From Flavobacterium soyangense (lineage in GTDB: Bacteria > Bacteroidota > Bacteroidia > Flavobacteriales > Flavobacteriaceae): a stretch of 64,000 nt of DNA. The position numbers were made by a program, and so were the translations under genes. Below, piece by piece: positions 37,227 to 47,001 of the stretch. The stretch's first letter is position 1; the number at the start of each line of letters is the position of its first letter. The notes beneath the pieces were generated by a model. The model ran no database searches. It was given only the letters and a program-made list of their open reading frames with translations, and was not told the origin of the DNA. Location: assembly GCF_015277675.1 (NCBI RefSeq), contig NZ_JADHEC010000010.1, forward strand, positions 1 through 64,000, given 5' to 3'.

Positions 37227-37370
37227 GTTTTAAAGATGTGATCATTAATAAAAGCACTCATTTTTAATTAATAATTATACTGATAGTCAAAGTATTAAAA
37301 TGAAGTCTTTAAAAGGTAATTATTATGAAAATGTCCTACAACTATTTTTGTATTAGTTAATTGGTAAAAT

Positions 37371-38807
37371 ATGAGTTTAATAAAAAATTACTTTTACAAT
37401 ACATTATTATTAGTTACTAATGTTTTATACCCTTTAATAACATTTCCATATATTGCAAGAGTTATAGGGCCAGAAGGTACGGGAAAATTAGCATTTATAA
37501 TGTCAATTGTACAGTATTTTGTAATTGTTGCTGCACTTGGGATACCTGCTTATGGAGTTAGAGAAATAGCAAGATTACGCGATAATAAAGAAAAACGCGA
37601 TAAACTATTTAATGAACTAGTAACTATCAACATTATAAACTCGGTAGTTCTCTCTTTTTTTTATTTATTGCTGTTGTTTTTAGTTCCAAAGCTCGAAGTT
37701 GACTTTAAATATTTTTTAATTTCTATTTTATTTGTATTATTTAGTTTTACGAATGTAGACTGGTTCTTTACTGGAATTGAGGAATTTAGATTGATTACGA
37801 TCCGGAATGTTATAGTTAAATTGCTTTCAATAGTATTATTATTTATTTTTGTAAATAGCAAAGCTGATTTTGGTATTTATTTTGGATTAACCTTTCTTGG
37901 CCTTTTTATTAACAATTTTATTAATTTTTATTATTTAAAAGATAAAATAAAATTTTCGTTTACAATAAATTACTCTTTACATTCAAAACCCTTATTACTT
38001 CTCTTTGCAACAATTTTTGCTACAAGTATTTATGTATTAATGGATACTATAATACTTGGTTTTCTAACAAATAGTCTTTATGTAGGTTATTATAATGCAT
38101 CGATGAGGCTTTATAAGGCAGCTTTGCCAATAGTGACTAGTTTGGGAGTGGTTATGCTTCCAAGGATGTCAATTGCACTTGAAAAAAATGATATGCCTGA
38201 GTATAATAAATTAATTGAAAAATCAATTTCATTCCATTTTTTTGTTTCATTGCCAATTTCATTATTTATAGGTCTTTTTTCGTCTGAATTAATTATGCTA
38301 TTTGCTGGTAAACAATTTATTGCTTCGATACCCACCACTCAAATTTTAGCTCCTTTGATTATCATTGTTGGATTATCAAATATTCTAATACTTCAAATTT
38401 TAAATACAATGAGAATGGAAAAATACATGCTTTTTTCTGTTTTAATTGGATCTATAACTAGTTTGGTTTTTAACTTTATACTCATTCCTTTTTTATATCA
38501 AAATGGTGCTGCTTGGGCTACTTTTATAACTGAAGTAGTAGTTTGTTTGATGTTGGGATATTATGTTTTTTTTAAAACTTCGATTCGTATTTGTCTAACT
38601 GCTTTTTGGCAAGGTAGTATTTCATTAATTCCATTTATTTTTTTTTATTTTTTGTTCCATGATTTCTTTTTAAATATGTTTCTTAGATTAGGCATTATAA
38701 GTATTCTTGGGATGACTTTTTACATACTAATATTGCATAAATTATTTAAAAATGAATTTATTATAGCCATGTATAATCTCTATTTATTTAAATTTAGATT
38801 AAGATGA
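37371..38807 (+). CDS. Oligosaccharide flippase, Wzx-like (set 2)
   Basis: A 478-residue polytopic membrane protein of the RfbX/Wzx family. The N-terminus has NTLLLVTNVLYPLITFPYIA and VIGPEGTGKLAFIMS, the classic flippase opening, followed by about 12 helices. It moves the lipid-linked repeat unit made by the neighbouring glycosyltransferases. The ATG of the next gene overlaps its stop by 4 bases. The coding DNA is very AT-rich, unlike the export genes before it, which suggests a separately acquired module. Confidence 0.93.
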   Translation: MSLIKNYFYNTLLLVTNVLYPLITFPYIARVIGPEGTGKLAFIMSIVQYFVIVAALGIPAYGVREIARLRDNKEKRDKLFNELVTINIINSVVLSFFYLLLLFLVPKLEVDFKYFLISILFVLFSFTNVDWFFTGIEEFRLITIRNVIVKLLSIVLLFIFVNSKADFGIYFGLTFLGLFINNFINFYYLKDKIKFSFTINYSLHSKPLLLLFATIFATSIYVLMDTIILGFLTNSLYVGYYNASMRLYKAALPIVTSLGVVMLPRMSIALEKNDMPEYNKLIEKSISFHFFVSLPISLFIGLFSSELIMLFAGKQFIASIPTTQILAPLIIIVGLSNILILQILNTMRMEKYMLFSVLIGSITSLVFNFILIPFLYQNGAAWATFITEVVVCLMLGYYVFFKTSIRICLTAFWQGSISLIPFIFFYFLFHDFFLNMFLRLGIISILGMTFYILILHKLFKNEFIIAMYNLYLFKFRLR

Positions 38808-39547
38808 ATAAAACCTGTTTAATAATCACTTCTTGCATCTATCCTTTTTCAAGTTTTGTGGAACTAAAAAATCCAAAGGAGCGTGAACATTTACATATTT
38901 TAGCATTAAAGAGATGGCTTAATGAATCTAATTTCAAAAGTATAATTATATGTGATAATTCTGCTTATACCTATTCAAATGAACTAGTAAATTTAGCGTT
39001 AACTAAAGGTAAAAATTTAGAGATTCTCTCTTTTAATGGAGATAGAGAGAAAACATTTCTTTATGGTAAAGGATATGGTGAAGGTGAGTTAATGCAATAT
39101 GTATTTTCAAATAGTGAATTACTTAAAGAGCATGACAGCTTTTTCAAAGTCACTGGAAAGTTATTTGTTGAAAATTATTTTGTTTACAATAAAACTAATA
39201 ATTCTGATTTCATTTTTTCGTATCCAATTAATTTTATTTTTGTAAAAAAAGCTTTAGATCGGATTTTTACGGATTTTTATTATGCAAAGATCACGAGTTA
39301 TAAATTGTATCTAGGTCAGGCCTACCATAAAGTTAGAGATAATGAGGGTTTGTTTTTAGAGCATGTTTTTGCATTAAGATTAAACGAACTTAAATTTAAA
39401 AACGAAAAAATTAAAATAAATACTATGTACCCATTTCCTAAAATTACGGGTAAAGGAGGCTCTATAGGGACTGTATATGAGCTTAATCCTATTAGAAATT
39501 GTATTAAGAACTTTTTACTACGCACTCCTTTTGTTAAGAAGGTGTAA
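38804..39547 (+). CDS. Uncharacterised glycosyltransferase-like protein
   Basis: A 247-residue soluble protein that I do not recognise with certainty. It has a conserved-looking start (CLIITSCIYPFSSFVELKNP), SIIICDNSAY, GKGYGEGELMQY and FFKVTGKLFVENY. The last resembles the K-(V/L)-(T/S)-G-(K/R) element of several little-studied glycosyltransferases of capsule loci. Its place between a flippase and a GT4 gene, with a 4-base overlap, supports a role in repeat-unit assembly. Enzymatic activity is inferred, not shown. Confidence 0.55.
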   Translation: MNKTCLIITSCIYPFSSFVELKNPKEREHLHILALKRWLNESNFKSIIICDNSAYTYSNELVNLALTKGKNLEILSFNGDREKTFLYGKGYGEGELMQYVFSNSELLKEHDSFFKVTGKLFVENYFVYNKTNNSDFIFSYPINFIFVKKALDRIFTDFYYAKITSYKLYLGQAYHKVRDNEGLFLEHVFALRLNELKFKNEKIKINTMYPFPKITGKGGSIGTVYELNPIRNCIKNFLLRTPFVKKV

Positions 39548-39564
39548 TCTTAATAAAATATTTA

Positions 39565-40698
39565 ATGAAAAAAACTTTAATTTTTGACGAACAAATAGCT
39601 GGACATCATTTAGAATACATTCATCATTTATATATGGGTGGATTGGAGAAAATAAATGAAGATTTTGTTTTTTTTCTTTCTCCTGATTTTAAAAAAGTTT
39701 CCACGAATTTAGTTTGGCCTACTGCTCCAAATATTACAATTAAATACATTGCTGATGCAGATATTTCAAAATTAAACAAGAACAAATTGCTAAAATCTTT
39801 ATATTTAAGTAAAATATTAAGGAGAATTAGTAGGGAGTATTCCATTTCACATATTTTTCTTGTATCCCTGATACAGTTTCTTCCGTTTCTGCCTCTTGTT
39901 TTAAATAAAAGAATAAGGGTTTCGGGTATTGTTTATTTAATTTACTTATACAGGTGGAAAAAATCGTCTTTTCTTGTGCGAGTAAGCGATTTATTGAAAT
40001 ATTTGTTGTTATCAAGATTTAAAATTTTTGAAAATATTTATTTGTTAAACGATTCAGTAGCTCCAGTTTATTTGAATAAAAAATATAAAACATCCGTTTT
40101 TAAATATTTGCCAGATCCCTTTGTTCCTGTTTCTGTTGATTCAATTAAAAATTTGAGAGAAGAATTAAGGATACCTTTAGATAAAATTGTTTTGCTTCAT
40201 TTTGGAGCACTTTCAGATCGGAAAGGAACAATTAACATTTTAAAAGCTATCGCTATTGCTAATGAAAATATTTTAAGTCACTGCTGTTTTATTTTTGCAG
40301 GTAAAGTATTTGACGATATAAAAGAATCCTTCTATTCGCTAACCAATGATTTAGAGAAACACACACAAATTGTCATATTTGATACATTTTGTTCCTACGA
40401 TTACATAGGATCCCTTTGTTTAACAAGTAATTACATATTAATGCCTTATAAAGATTCTGAACAGAGTAGTGGGGTCATAGGATATGCTGCCCAATTTAAA
40501 GTGCCAGTAGTAGGCCCAAGCGTGGGGTTATTAGGAAAGCTTATTAAGAAGTATAAATTAGGGTTGTTACTTGAAAATTGTTCAGAAATAAAATTGAAAG
40601 ATTTTATTAATGGTATTTATGATATAGACTTCAAAGTAAAGACGAGTTATACCGAAGAAAAAACAGTTTTACTTTTTATTAATACAATTTTCAGATAA
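39565..40698 (+). CDS. Glycosyltransferase, GT4-like
   Basis: A 377-residue GT-B-type protein. The N-terminal domain begins KTLIFDEQIAGHHLEYIHHL. The C-terminal domain has LHFGALSDRKGTINILKAI (about residue 212) and MPYKDSEQSSGVIGYAAQFK (about 294), which corresponds to the donor-binding EX7E region in altered form. It is more diverged than the GT4 enzymes of module 1. It probably acts on the second glycan. Donor is unknown. Confidence 0.78.
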   Translation: MKKTLIFDEQIAGHHLEYIHHLYMGGLEKINEDFVFFLSPDFKKVSTNLVWPTAPNITIKYIADADISKLNKNKLLKSLYLSKILRRISREYSISHIFLVSLIQFLPFLPLVLNKRIRVSGIVYLIYLYRWKKSSFLVRVSDLLKYLLLSRFKIFENIYLLNDSVAPVYLNKKYKTSVFKYLPDPFVPVSVDSIKNLREELRIPLDKIVLLHFGALSDRKGTINILKAIAIANENILSHCCFIFAGKVFDDIKESFYSLTNDLEKHTQIVIFDTFCSYDYIGSLCLTSNYILMPYKDSEQSSGVIGYAAQFKVPVVGPSVGLLGKLIKKYKLGLLLENCSEIKLKDFINGIYDIDFKVKTSYTEEKTVLLFINTIFR

Positions 40699-40711
40699 AT
40701 TTTGTTTTGAC

Positions 40712-41800
40712 ATGGAGTATGTATTTTCGTTTGTTGATTTGTGGCCTTATATTCTTATTGCATTACTATTTATTTTATGTTATTACTATAAAATTCAAGA
40801 AAGTTCTAAAATAATTTATTTTACTTTACTACTTTTTAGTTGTTTACGTTATGATGTTGGATGGGATTATGATATGTATGTATGGGAAATAGGGAAAGGA
40901 TATGATTTACTTATAGAAGGGAGATTTGAGCCGTTAAGTAAGGTGATTTTTATAATAGCGAGCGAACTAAACTTTTATCCAATTGCTTTTATTTTTTTTG
41001 CTTGGTTAACCTTGAGATTAGTATCGTTATCAATTGATAAATATTCTGTAAATCCAACGATTTCTTGGTTAGTATTTTATTCTTTTCCCCTTTTCTTTTT
41101 TGCATCATTATCTACCATAAGGCAATCTTTAGCTACAGCGTTAATATTGTATTCTTACCAATTTGCAGTAGAACGAAAGATTGTAAAATTTTTATTAATT
41201 ATTATGGTTGCCTTTTTATTTCATACGTCGGCTATATCGGGCTTGATTATTTTACCATTGCTGTATTTGAATGTAAGTAAAAAAGGCAACTATATTTTAT
41301 TTATCTCTTCTTTTTTCCTTTCTATTATTATAAAAAAAATAATTTTATCAAGTTTTATTAACGAGTTATCGGTTATATCTCGTTTGCAAGAGTTTTATAT
41401 TGATGCAGATACTGCCAGTCCCACCAAACTTCAATATTTGTATTATATAATTGCTGTGGTTAATTTGATTTATTATGATAAATTAGTTGCTTTAAATAGT
41501 TTGAATAAACAAATTATCTCGATTACTACTTTTGGGATATTTTTTTTCAATGTATTTTCTTTTGAGCCAATATCTGCTTCACGAATTAGTGCTTTCTTCT
41601 TATTATTTTGGATTTACCTCATACCTTATTACAGCAAAATATTTTCGATTAGATATGGGAAGATTATTCAGCATATTATTTTTACTCTTTTATTATCATT
41701 ATCTTTTTATTATTTATCTATGTATGTAAGTTCTTATCAAAATAATATTCAAGAAAAAGTATCCTTTTTGCCATACAAATTTTGGTTTTTTAATCTTTAA
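40712..41800 (+). CDS. EpsG-family polysaccharide polymerase (Wzy-like, set 2)
   Basis: A 362-residue membrane protein with about ten hydrophobic segments and the EpsG-type SCLRYDVGWDYDMYVWEIG motif after the second helix. It continues with FASLSTIRQSLATALILYSY and FLFHTSAISGLIILPL. It corresponds to the polymerase at 11581 in topology but is strongly diverged. With the flippase at 37371 it forms the second flippase/polymerase set. It is flanked by glycosyltransferase genes with gaps below 20 bases, consistent with one operon. Confidence 0.85.
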   Translation: MEYVFSFVDLWPYILIALLFILCYYYKIQESSKIIYFTLLLFSCLRYDVGWDYDMYVWEIGKGYDLLIEGRFEPLSKVIFIIASELNFYPIAFIFFAWLTLRLVSLSIDKYSVNPTISWLVFYSFPLFFFASLSTIRQSLATALILYSYQFAVERKIVKFLLIIMVAFLFHTSAISGLIILPLLYLNVSKKGNYILFISSFFLSIIIKKIILSSFINELSVISRLQEFYIDADTASPTKLQYLYYIIAVVNLIYYDKLVALNSLNKQIISITTFGIFFFNVFSFEPISASRISAFFLLFWIYLIPYYSKIFSIRYGKIIQHIIFTLLLSLSFYYLSMYVSSYQNNIQEKVSFLPYKFWFFNL

Positions 41801-41818
41801 ATTGTATAAATTTAAAAA

Positions 41819-42898
41819 ATGAAAATTGCTATCATTATACCCAATATTATTGATTCTACTCCCTATGTCAAAAATTTCACTGATGTTTTTGATAGAATTG
41901 GAGCGGAATATGAATTCATTTGCTGGAATAGAAATGAATTAAAAATTGTTTCAAAAGAGAAAGAAAAAAAGTATGTTTTTAACCATCCTGGACCTGAATC
42001 AAATTCACTTTGGAGAAAGATGTATGATTACTGGTTATTTTCACGGTTTGTGATTAAATGTTTGAGTAATACACAATATGATTATTTGACAGTTCATACC
42101 ATAGTATGTGGTTTTTTTTTAAATAATTTTTTGAAAAATAATTTTGAAGGACGTTATGTATTTGATATCAGAGACTACTCACCAATAACTCCTTTTATAA
42201 ATAAGCAAATCGAAAAACTTATTTACAACTCTTCATTTTCTGTCATTTCGTCAAATGGATATAAAAAGTGGTTGCCTCAAAAATATGATTACATTTTGGG
42301 TCATAATGTTAGAAAAAAACTTATCGAAAATTCAATAAATGATCAGCGAGATGACGATATTTTGCCATTATTTGACGAAATTAGAATTCTTACCATTGGT
42401 CAAATTAGAGATTTTGAATCTAATTCAAGAATAATAGATTCATTTGGTAATAAAAACAAAATCAAACTGATTTTTGCAGGTAGTGGTTTAGAAAAAGAAA
42501 AATTAGAAAAATTTTCTAAAGAACGATATTCAAATATTTATTTTACTGGCAGATATCAAAAAAATGAAGAAAAAAAAATTGTAGAAAATTCTGATTTTAT
42601 TAATATCGTTTTGCCATCTTCGAGTTTATTTAGAACCCAGATGAGTAATAGATTTTATTTGTCTTTAGTCAGCAGAAAACCGATGATAGTAAACTCGGAA
42701 AGTATTCAAGCCGGATTCGTTAAAAAATACAAATTAGGTATTGTAGTAAATTCAACCGATGACATTTATGATAAATTGACGGAATATATTAGAGAATTTG
42801 ACAAGAATGTATTTGATAACGGATGTGAAGAAATGATTGCAAAGATTTTTCAGGATATAAATAATTTTGAAGGCGAGATCATAAAGCGTTTTGTTTAA
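41819..42898 (+). CDS. Glycosyltransferase, GT-B type
   Basis: A 359-residue protein that looks like a GT4/GT1-type glycosyltransferase: KIAIIIPNIIDSTPYVKNF at the start, YVFDIRDYSPITPF in the acceptor domain, ILTIGQIRDFESNSRII as the domain linker (about residue 186), IFAGSGLEKEKLEKF and YFTGRYQKNEE in the donor domain. The usual EX7E block is weak. The 89-base gap after it contains nothing notable. Substrates unknown. Confidence 0.78.
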   Translation: MKIAIIIPNIIDSTPYVKNFTDVFDRIGAEYEFICWNRNELKIVSKEKEKKYVFNHPGPESNSLWRKMYDYWLFSRFVIKCLSNTQYDYLTVHTIVCGFFLNNFLKNNFEGRYVFDIRDYSPITPFINKQIEKLIYNSSFSVISSNGYKKWLPQKYDYILGHNVRKKLIENSINDQRDDDILPLFDEIRILTIGQIRDFESNSRIIDSFGNKNKIKLIFAGSGLEKEKLEKFSKERYSNIYFTGRYQKNEEKKIVENSDFINIVLPSSSLFRTQMSNRFYLSLVSRKPMIVNSESIQAGFVKKYKLGIVVNSTDDIYDKLTEYIREFDKNVFDNGCEEMIAKIFQDINNFEGEIIKRFV

Positions 42899-42987
42899 AT
42901 GATTTGTGGTTTTTGTTTTTTTCAATCACTCCAATTTAATGTTTTTAATATCTTAGAAGGGTTAGAATTTACTAATAATAATTTTGA

Positions 42988-43734
42988 ATGAAAATCTCCA
43001 TCATAACAGTTTGTTATAATAGTTCTTCTACTATTATAGATTCTATTGAATCTGTTCTTAATCAATCGTATCCGAATATCGAGTATGTAATTATTGATGG
43101 GAACTCGAAGGATAATACCGTTTCAATAATTGAGGAATACAAAAACAGATTGGGTTATTTTATATCCGAGCCTGATAAAGGTTTGTATGATGCTATGAAT
43201 AAAGGGATACAAGCTGCGACAGGTGATGTCATAGGGATATTAAATTCAGACGATTTGTATCAAGATTTGGATGTTATTAATGATGTTATGCAACAATTTA
43301 ATAATGATCCAGAGTTGGAAATATTATATGGAGATTTGGTCTATGTAAAGAGTGATGATACCAATAAAATAGTTCGAAATTGGAAATCAAAAAGTTATTA
43401 CAATAATTTTTTTGAGAATGCCAATGTTCCTCCACACCCTTCATTATTTGTTAGGGCTAAAGTGTTTAAAGAAGCAGGTTTATTTAATTTATATTACAAA
43501 CTAGCTGCGGATTATGAGTTTATGCTTCGGGTATTTAAAAAGCACCATTTTAAACCTAAATACATTAATAGATTGATAATTAAAATGAGATTGGGTGGCG
43601 CTACAAATCAAAGTTTTTCAAACATAGTTAATCAAAACAAAGAGATACTCAAAGCATGGAAAAATAATGGATTAAAAGCTCCATTTTACTTAATGCCATT
43701 GAGAATATTTAAACGTTTGGTTCAATTTATTTAG
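42988..43734 (+). CDS. Glycosyltransferase family 2
   Basis: A 248-residue GT-A enzyme of the WcaE/WcaA type: MKISIITVCYNSSSTIIDSI, VIIDGNSKDNTV, ISEPDKGLYDAMNKGIQAA and LNSDDLY as metal site, with AADYEFMLRVFKKH later. It lies at the end of the second glycosyltransferase module, 20 bases before a reductase/epimerase gene. Similar in layout to the GT2 gene at 62788. The sugar transferred cannot be told. Confidence 0.92.
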   Translation: MKISIITVCYNSSSTIIDSIESVLNQSYPNIEYVIIDGNSKDNTVSIIEEYKNRLGYFISEPDKGLYDAMNKGIQAATGDVIGILNSDDLYQDLDVINDVMQQFNNDPELEILYGDLVYVKSDDTNKIVRNWKSKSYYNNFFENANVPPHPSLFVRAKVFKEAGLFNLYYKLAADYEFMLRVFKKHHFKPKYINRLIIKMRLGGATNQSFSNIVNQNKEILKAWKNNGLKAPFYLMPLRIFKRLVQFI

Positions 43735-43754
43735 TTGATTAAAGTATTTATTAA

Positions 43755-44648
43755 ATGGAAATTTTATTGACAGGTGCAAATGGGTTTTTAGGAAAATCTA
43801 TTGTAAAAGAATTAGCAAGTAGTTATAATCTAATTAGTTTGTCTAGAACTTCTGGAGATTACAAGGTTTCTTTAGAAAAGGAAATTCCTGAATTTTTCCA
43901 AAAGTTCGACTTGGTTATTCATTCTGCCGGGAAAGCCCATAGTGTTCCCAAAACGGATATTGAAAAACAATCTTTTTTTGAGGTAAATGTTAAAGGAACA
44001 GAAAACCTGTTAAAAGGTCTCGAGAATGCCGGTTTGCCCAAACAATTTGTTTTCATTAGTTCGGTCAGCGTTTATGGGGTCATATCGGGAAATCAAATAA
44101 ATGAAGAGCAACCTTTGATGGCCATAGATCCCTATGGGAAAAGTAAGATTTTGGCCGAAAAATTAGTCCAGGATTGGTGTGCGAAAAACAATATTATTTG
44201 TACTATTTTGCGATTACCCTTAGTGGTTGGCAAAAATCCTCCGGGTAATTTGGGTGCCATGATTAATGGAATAAGAAAGGGGTTTTATTTTAATATTGCA
44301 GGAGGAAATGCTAAAAAGAGTATGGTATTGGCGGATGATATTAGCAGAGTTTTATTAAAAGTAGCCGAAGTAGGAGGAATTTATAATTTAACAGATGGGT
44401 ATCACCCCAATTTTTATGAAATAAGTCTTCTTATCAGTAAGCAATTGGGCAAAGGCAAAGTAAATAATATGCCCATTTGGATTGCTGAAATTTTCGCTTT
44501 TTTTGGTGATATTATAGGTTCCAGGTTTCCCATTAACTCGGATAAATTAAATAAATTAAATGCTACTTTGACTTTTGATGACTTAAAGGCAAGGCGAGCA
44601 TTCGGATGGAATCCACAAGCGGTATTAAAAGAATTTAAAATTAATTAA
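43755..44648 (+). CDS. NAD-dependent epimerase/reductase, WbpV/WreQ-like
   Basis: A 297-residue extended SDR with ILLTGANGFLGKSIV at 3-17, SSVSVYGVISGNQINEEQP and YGKSK as the catalytic pair. Members of this group found next to a small sugar transferase reduce UDP-4-keto-6-deoxy-HexNAc to UDP-QuiNAc or UDP-FucNAc. Here a PglC-like transferase follows after 2 bases and a WbpM/PglF-like 4,6-dehydratase is at 49417, so this assignment fits. A simple 4-epimerase role is the alternative. Confidence 0.75.
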   Translation: MEILLTGANGFLGKSIVKELASSYNLISLSRTSGDYKVSLEKEIPEFFQKFDLVIHSAGKAHSVPKTDIEKQSFFEVNVKGTENLLKGLENAGLPKQFVFISSVSVYGVISGNQINEEQPLMAIDPYGKSKILAEKLVQDWCAKNNIICTILRLPLVVGKNPPGNLGAMINGIRKGFYFNIAGGNAKKSMVLADDISRVLLKVAEVGGIYNLTDGYHPNFYEISLLISKQLGKGKVNNMPIWIAEIFAFFGDIIGSRFPINSDKLNKLNATLTFDDLKARRAFGWNPQAVLKEFKIN

Positions 44649-44650
44649 CA

Positions 44651-45202
44651 ATGCTCAATAGATTATTCGGTTTATTCCTGCTTATTAGTCTTTTACCCCT
44701 TTTTGTCATTGTGGGTTTAATCATTTCATTGGAAGATGGTTTCCCAATTTTTTTCAAACAGAAACGCGTAGGTGTCAACTATACTTTTTTCGAAATATAC
44801 AAGTTTCGGAGTATGAGAAAAGACACCCCAAATGTGGCTACCCATTTATTGGGGAATCCTGAGAAATATTTACTAAAAATAGGAGGCTTGATTCGAAAAC
44901 TGAGTTTAGACGAATTGCCTAACCTTATTAATATCATCAAAGGAGAAATGGTATTTGTAGGACCTCGTCCCGCCTTGTACAATCAGGATGATTTAATGGT
45001 ACTACGTGTGGCAAAAGGGGTTGATACCCTTATTCCAGGCATTACCGGCTGGGCACAAGTCAATGGTCGTGATGAATTATCCTTAATAGAAAAAGTGAAG
45101 TATGAAAAAGAGTATTTAGATCGTAAATCTTTTGCATTTGATTTAAAAATTATTGCAATGACCTTTACCAAAGTTTTAGCAAAACAAGGAGTAAGCCATT
45201 GA
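44651..45202 (+). CDS. Initiating phosphoglycosyltransferase, PglC/WbpL-context type
   Basis: A 183-residue monotopic membrane enzyme consisting of one N-terminal helix (about 5-27) and the bacterial sugar transferase domain: FKQKRVGVNYTFFEIYKFRS, LSLDELPNLINIIKGEM, VGPRPALYNQDDL and PGITGWAQVNGRDELSL. It should transfer a HexNAc-derivative-1-phosphate to undecaprenyl phosphate. It differs from the five-helix WcaJ-like enzyme at 17606. The aminotransferase at 45259 and dehydratase at 49417 may make its substrate, a 4-amino or 6-deoxy HexNAc. Confidence 0.93.
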   Translation: MLNRLFGLFLLISLLPLFVIVGLIISLEDGFPIFFKQKRVGVNYTFFEIYKFRSMRKDTPNVATHLLGNPEKYLLKIGGLIRKLSLDELPNLINIIKGEMVFVGPRPALYNQDDLMVLRVAKGVDTLIPGITGWAQVNGRDELSLIEKVKYEKEYLDRKSFAFDLKIIAMTFTKVLAKQGVSH

Positions 45203-45258
45203 TTAAATAATGTTTTTAATTAAGCGATTCGTCTGAAAATTAAAGAATAATTCAAAAT

Positions 45259-46404
45259 TTGAAACCATCTAAAATTTACTTATCTCAACCTCATATGAGT
45301 GGTCATGAACAAAATTATGTTCAGGAAGCCTTTGATGCCAATTTACTTGCTTCGGAGGGCTCCAATCTTAATAGTTTTGAACAGGATTTAGAAAAGTATT
45401 TAGGAAATCAATCTCACGTTGGCGCTTTAAGTTCAGGAACATCCGCCATTCATTTAGGACTAATCCTGTTAGGTGTTCAGGCAGGAGATGCCGTAATTTG
45501 TCAGAGTATGACTTTTTCGGCTTCAGCCAATCCGATACTCTATCTTGGGGCCACACCCATTTTTATTGACAGTGAATCGGAAACCTGGAATCTTTGTCCC
45601 ATCGCTCTTGAAGAAGCCATCACAGACAGCATTGCCAAGGGTCGAAAACCAAAAGCCATCATTGCAGTGCATTTGTACGGTGTTCCGTATCAGATCGAAG
45701 CCGTACGAGCTGTTGCCAATCAATATGGTATTCCTATTCTAGAAGACAGTGCCGAAGGATTAGGAAGCAGTTACAAAGGACAACGTTGTGGCACTTTTGG
45801 AGACATTGGAGTTTTGTCTTTTAACGGTAACAAGATTATCACTACTTCGGGAGGTGGTGCCATTGTTACCAAAACCAAAGCGCTTAAAGACAAAGCCCTG
45901 TTTTTTGCGACCCAATCCAGAGATAATGCACCCCATTACCAGCATAGTGAAATAGGATATAATTATAGAATGAGCAACATTTGTGCGGGAATTGGCCGGG
46001 GTCAGATGGAAGTTTTAGATACTCATGTTGCCTTACGCAGAACCATGCATGATTTTTATGTAGATTTATTTGCAGCTATTGCCAGTGTGACGGTTTTTAC
46101 CGCACCCAACGAAGATTATTTTGCCAATTACTGGTTGAGTACTATTGTTGTGGAACCTCAATTGACTAAGGGAATTGACAGAGAATCGATGCGATTGGCA
46201 TTTGAAGCTGAAAACATTGAATGCCGCCCTTTGTGGAAACCCATGCATTTGCAGCCCATTTTTGAGAAATATCCTTATTATGGGAAAAGAGTAGCTGAAA
46301 CCCTATTCGAAAAAGGATTATGTTTGCCTTCTGGTTCCAACTTGACTGATGAGAATAGAGCCAGAATCAGAGAGGTAGTCCTAAAATTGTTTCAAAATAA
46401 TTAG
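45259..46404 (+). CDS. DegT/DnrJ/EryC1/StrS aminotransferase, PglE-like
   Basis: A 381-residue PLP-dependent enzyme expected to aminate a UDP-4-keto-6-deoxy sugar. The family opening KIYLSQPHMSGHEQNYVQEA lies right after a TTG start codon, and a later ATG would cut into it. SSGTSAIHLGL, VHLYGVPYQI, EDSAEGLGSSYKG and the PLP lysine in LSFNGNKIITTSGGG are all present. It resembles PglE of the diNAcBac pathway, with PglF-like and PglC-like proteins nearby. No PglD-like acetyltransferase gene is seen in this window. Confidence 0.9.
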   Translation: MKPSKIYLSQPHMSGHEQNYVQEAFDANLLASEGSNLNSFEQDLEKYLGNQSHVGALSSGTSAIHLGLILLGVQAGDAVICQSMTFSASANPILYLGATPIFIDSESETWNLCPIALEEAITDSIAKGRKPKAIIAVHLYGVPYQIEAVRAVANQYGIPILEDSAEGLGSSYKGQRCGTFGDIGVLSFNGNKIITTSGGGAIVTKTKALKDKALFFATQSRDNAPHYQHSEIGYNYRMSNICAGIGRGQMEVLDTHVALRRTMHDFYVDLFAAIASVTVFTAPNEDYFANYWLSTIVVEPQLTKGIDRESMRLAFEAENIECRPLWKPMHLQPIFEKYPYYGKRVAETLFEKGLCLPSGSNLTDENRARIREVVLKLFQNN

Positions 46405-46452
46405 ATTCATAAATAAAATTCAAGTAAACTTGCCACTTTATTATAAAATACA

Positions 46453-47001
46453 ATGAACATAGAACAGACCCCAATATCCGATTTAGTAATAATTAACCCT
46501 GCAGTTTTTGAAGACTCAAGGGGTTATTTTTTTGAGTCCTACAACAAAAGCAAGTTAGCCGATTTAGGAATAATCATCGATTTTGTACAGGACAATCAGT
46601 CTTTTTCCAAGAGAGGAACTTTAAGAGGGCTACATTATCAAAATCCGCCTTTTGCACAGACTAAATTGGTTCGTGTGTTGCAGGGTGAGATTATGGATGT
46701 AGCAGTTGATTTGCGAAAGAATTCACCCACTTTTGGCAAACACTTCGGAATCGTATTATCGGCCGAGAACAAAAAACAATTGCTGATTCCGCATGGATTT
46801 GCTCATGGCTTTTCAGTTTTGAGTGAAACTGCCGTGGTGCTTTATAAATGCGATCAATATTATAACAAGCTAAGCGAAGGCGGCATACGATATGATGATG
46901 CCACTTTAGATATTGATTGGGGGATGGATTTATCCACTGCCATTGTTTCTGAAAAAGATACCATTTTGCCTAATTTAGATAATTGTAATTCCCAATTTTA
47001 A
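46453..47001 (+). CDS. rfbC: dTDP-4-dehydrorhamnose 3,5-epimerase
   Basis: A 182-residue cupin-fold enzyme, third step of dTDP-L-rhamnose synthesis. It has FFESYNKSKLADLG, the family core RGTLRGLHYQNPPFAQTKLV with catalytic His61, and PHGFAHGFSVLSE. Length is normal. Its TAA overlaps the ATG of rfbD by one base, indicating coupled translation. Confidence 0.97.
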   Translation: MNIEQTPISDLVIINPAVFEDSRGYFFESYNKSKLADLGIIIDFVQDNQSFSKRGTLRGLHYQNPPFAQTKLVRVLQGEIMDVAVDLRKNSPTFGKHFGIVLSAENKKQLLIPHGFAHGFSVLSETAVVLYKCDQYYNKLSEGGIRYDDATLDIDWGMDLSTAIVSEKDTILPNLDNCNSQF

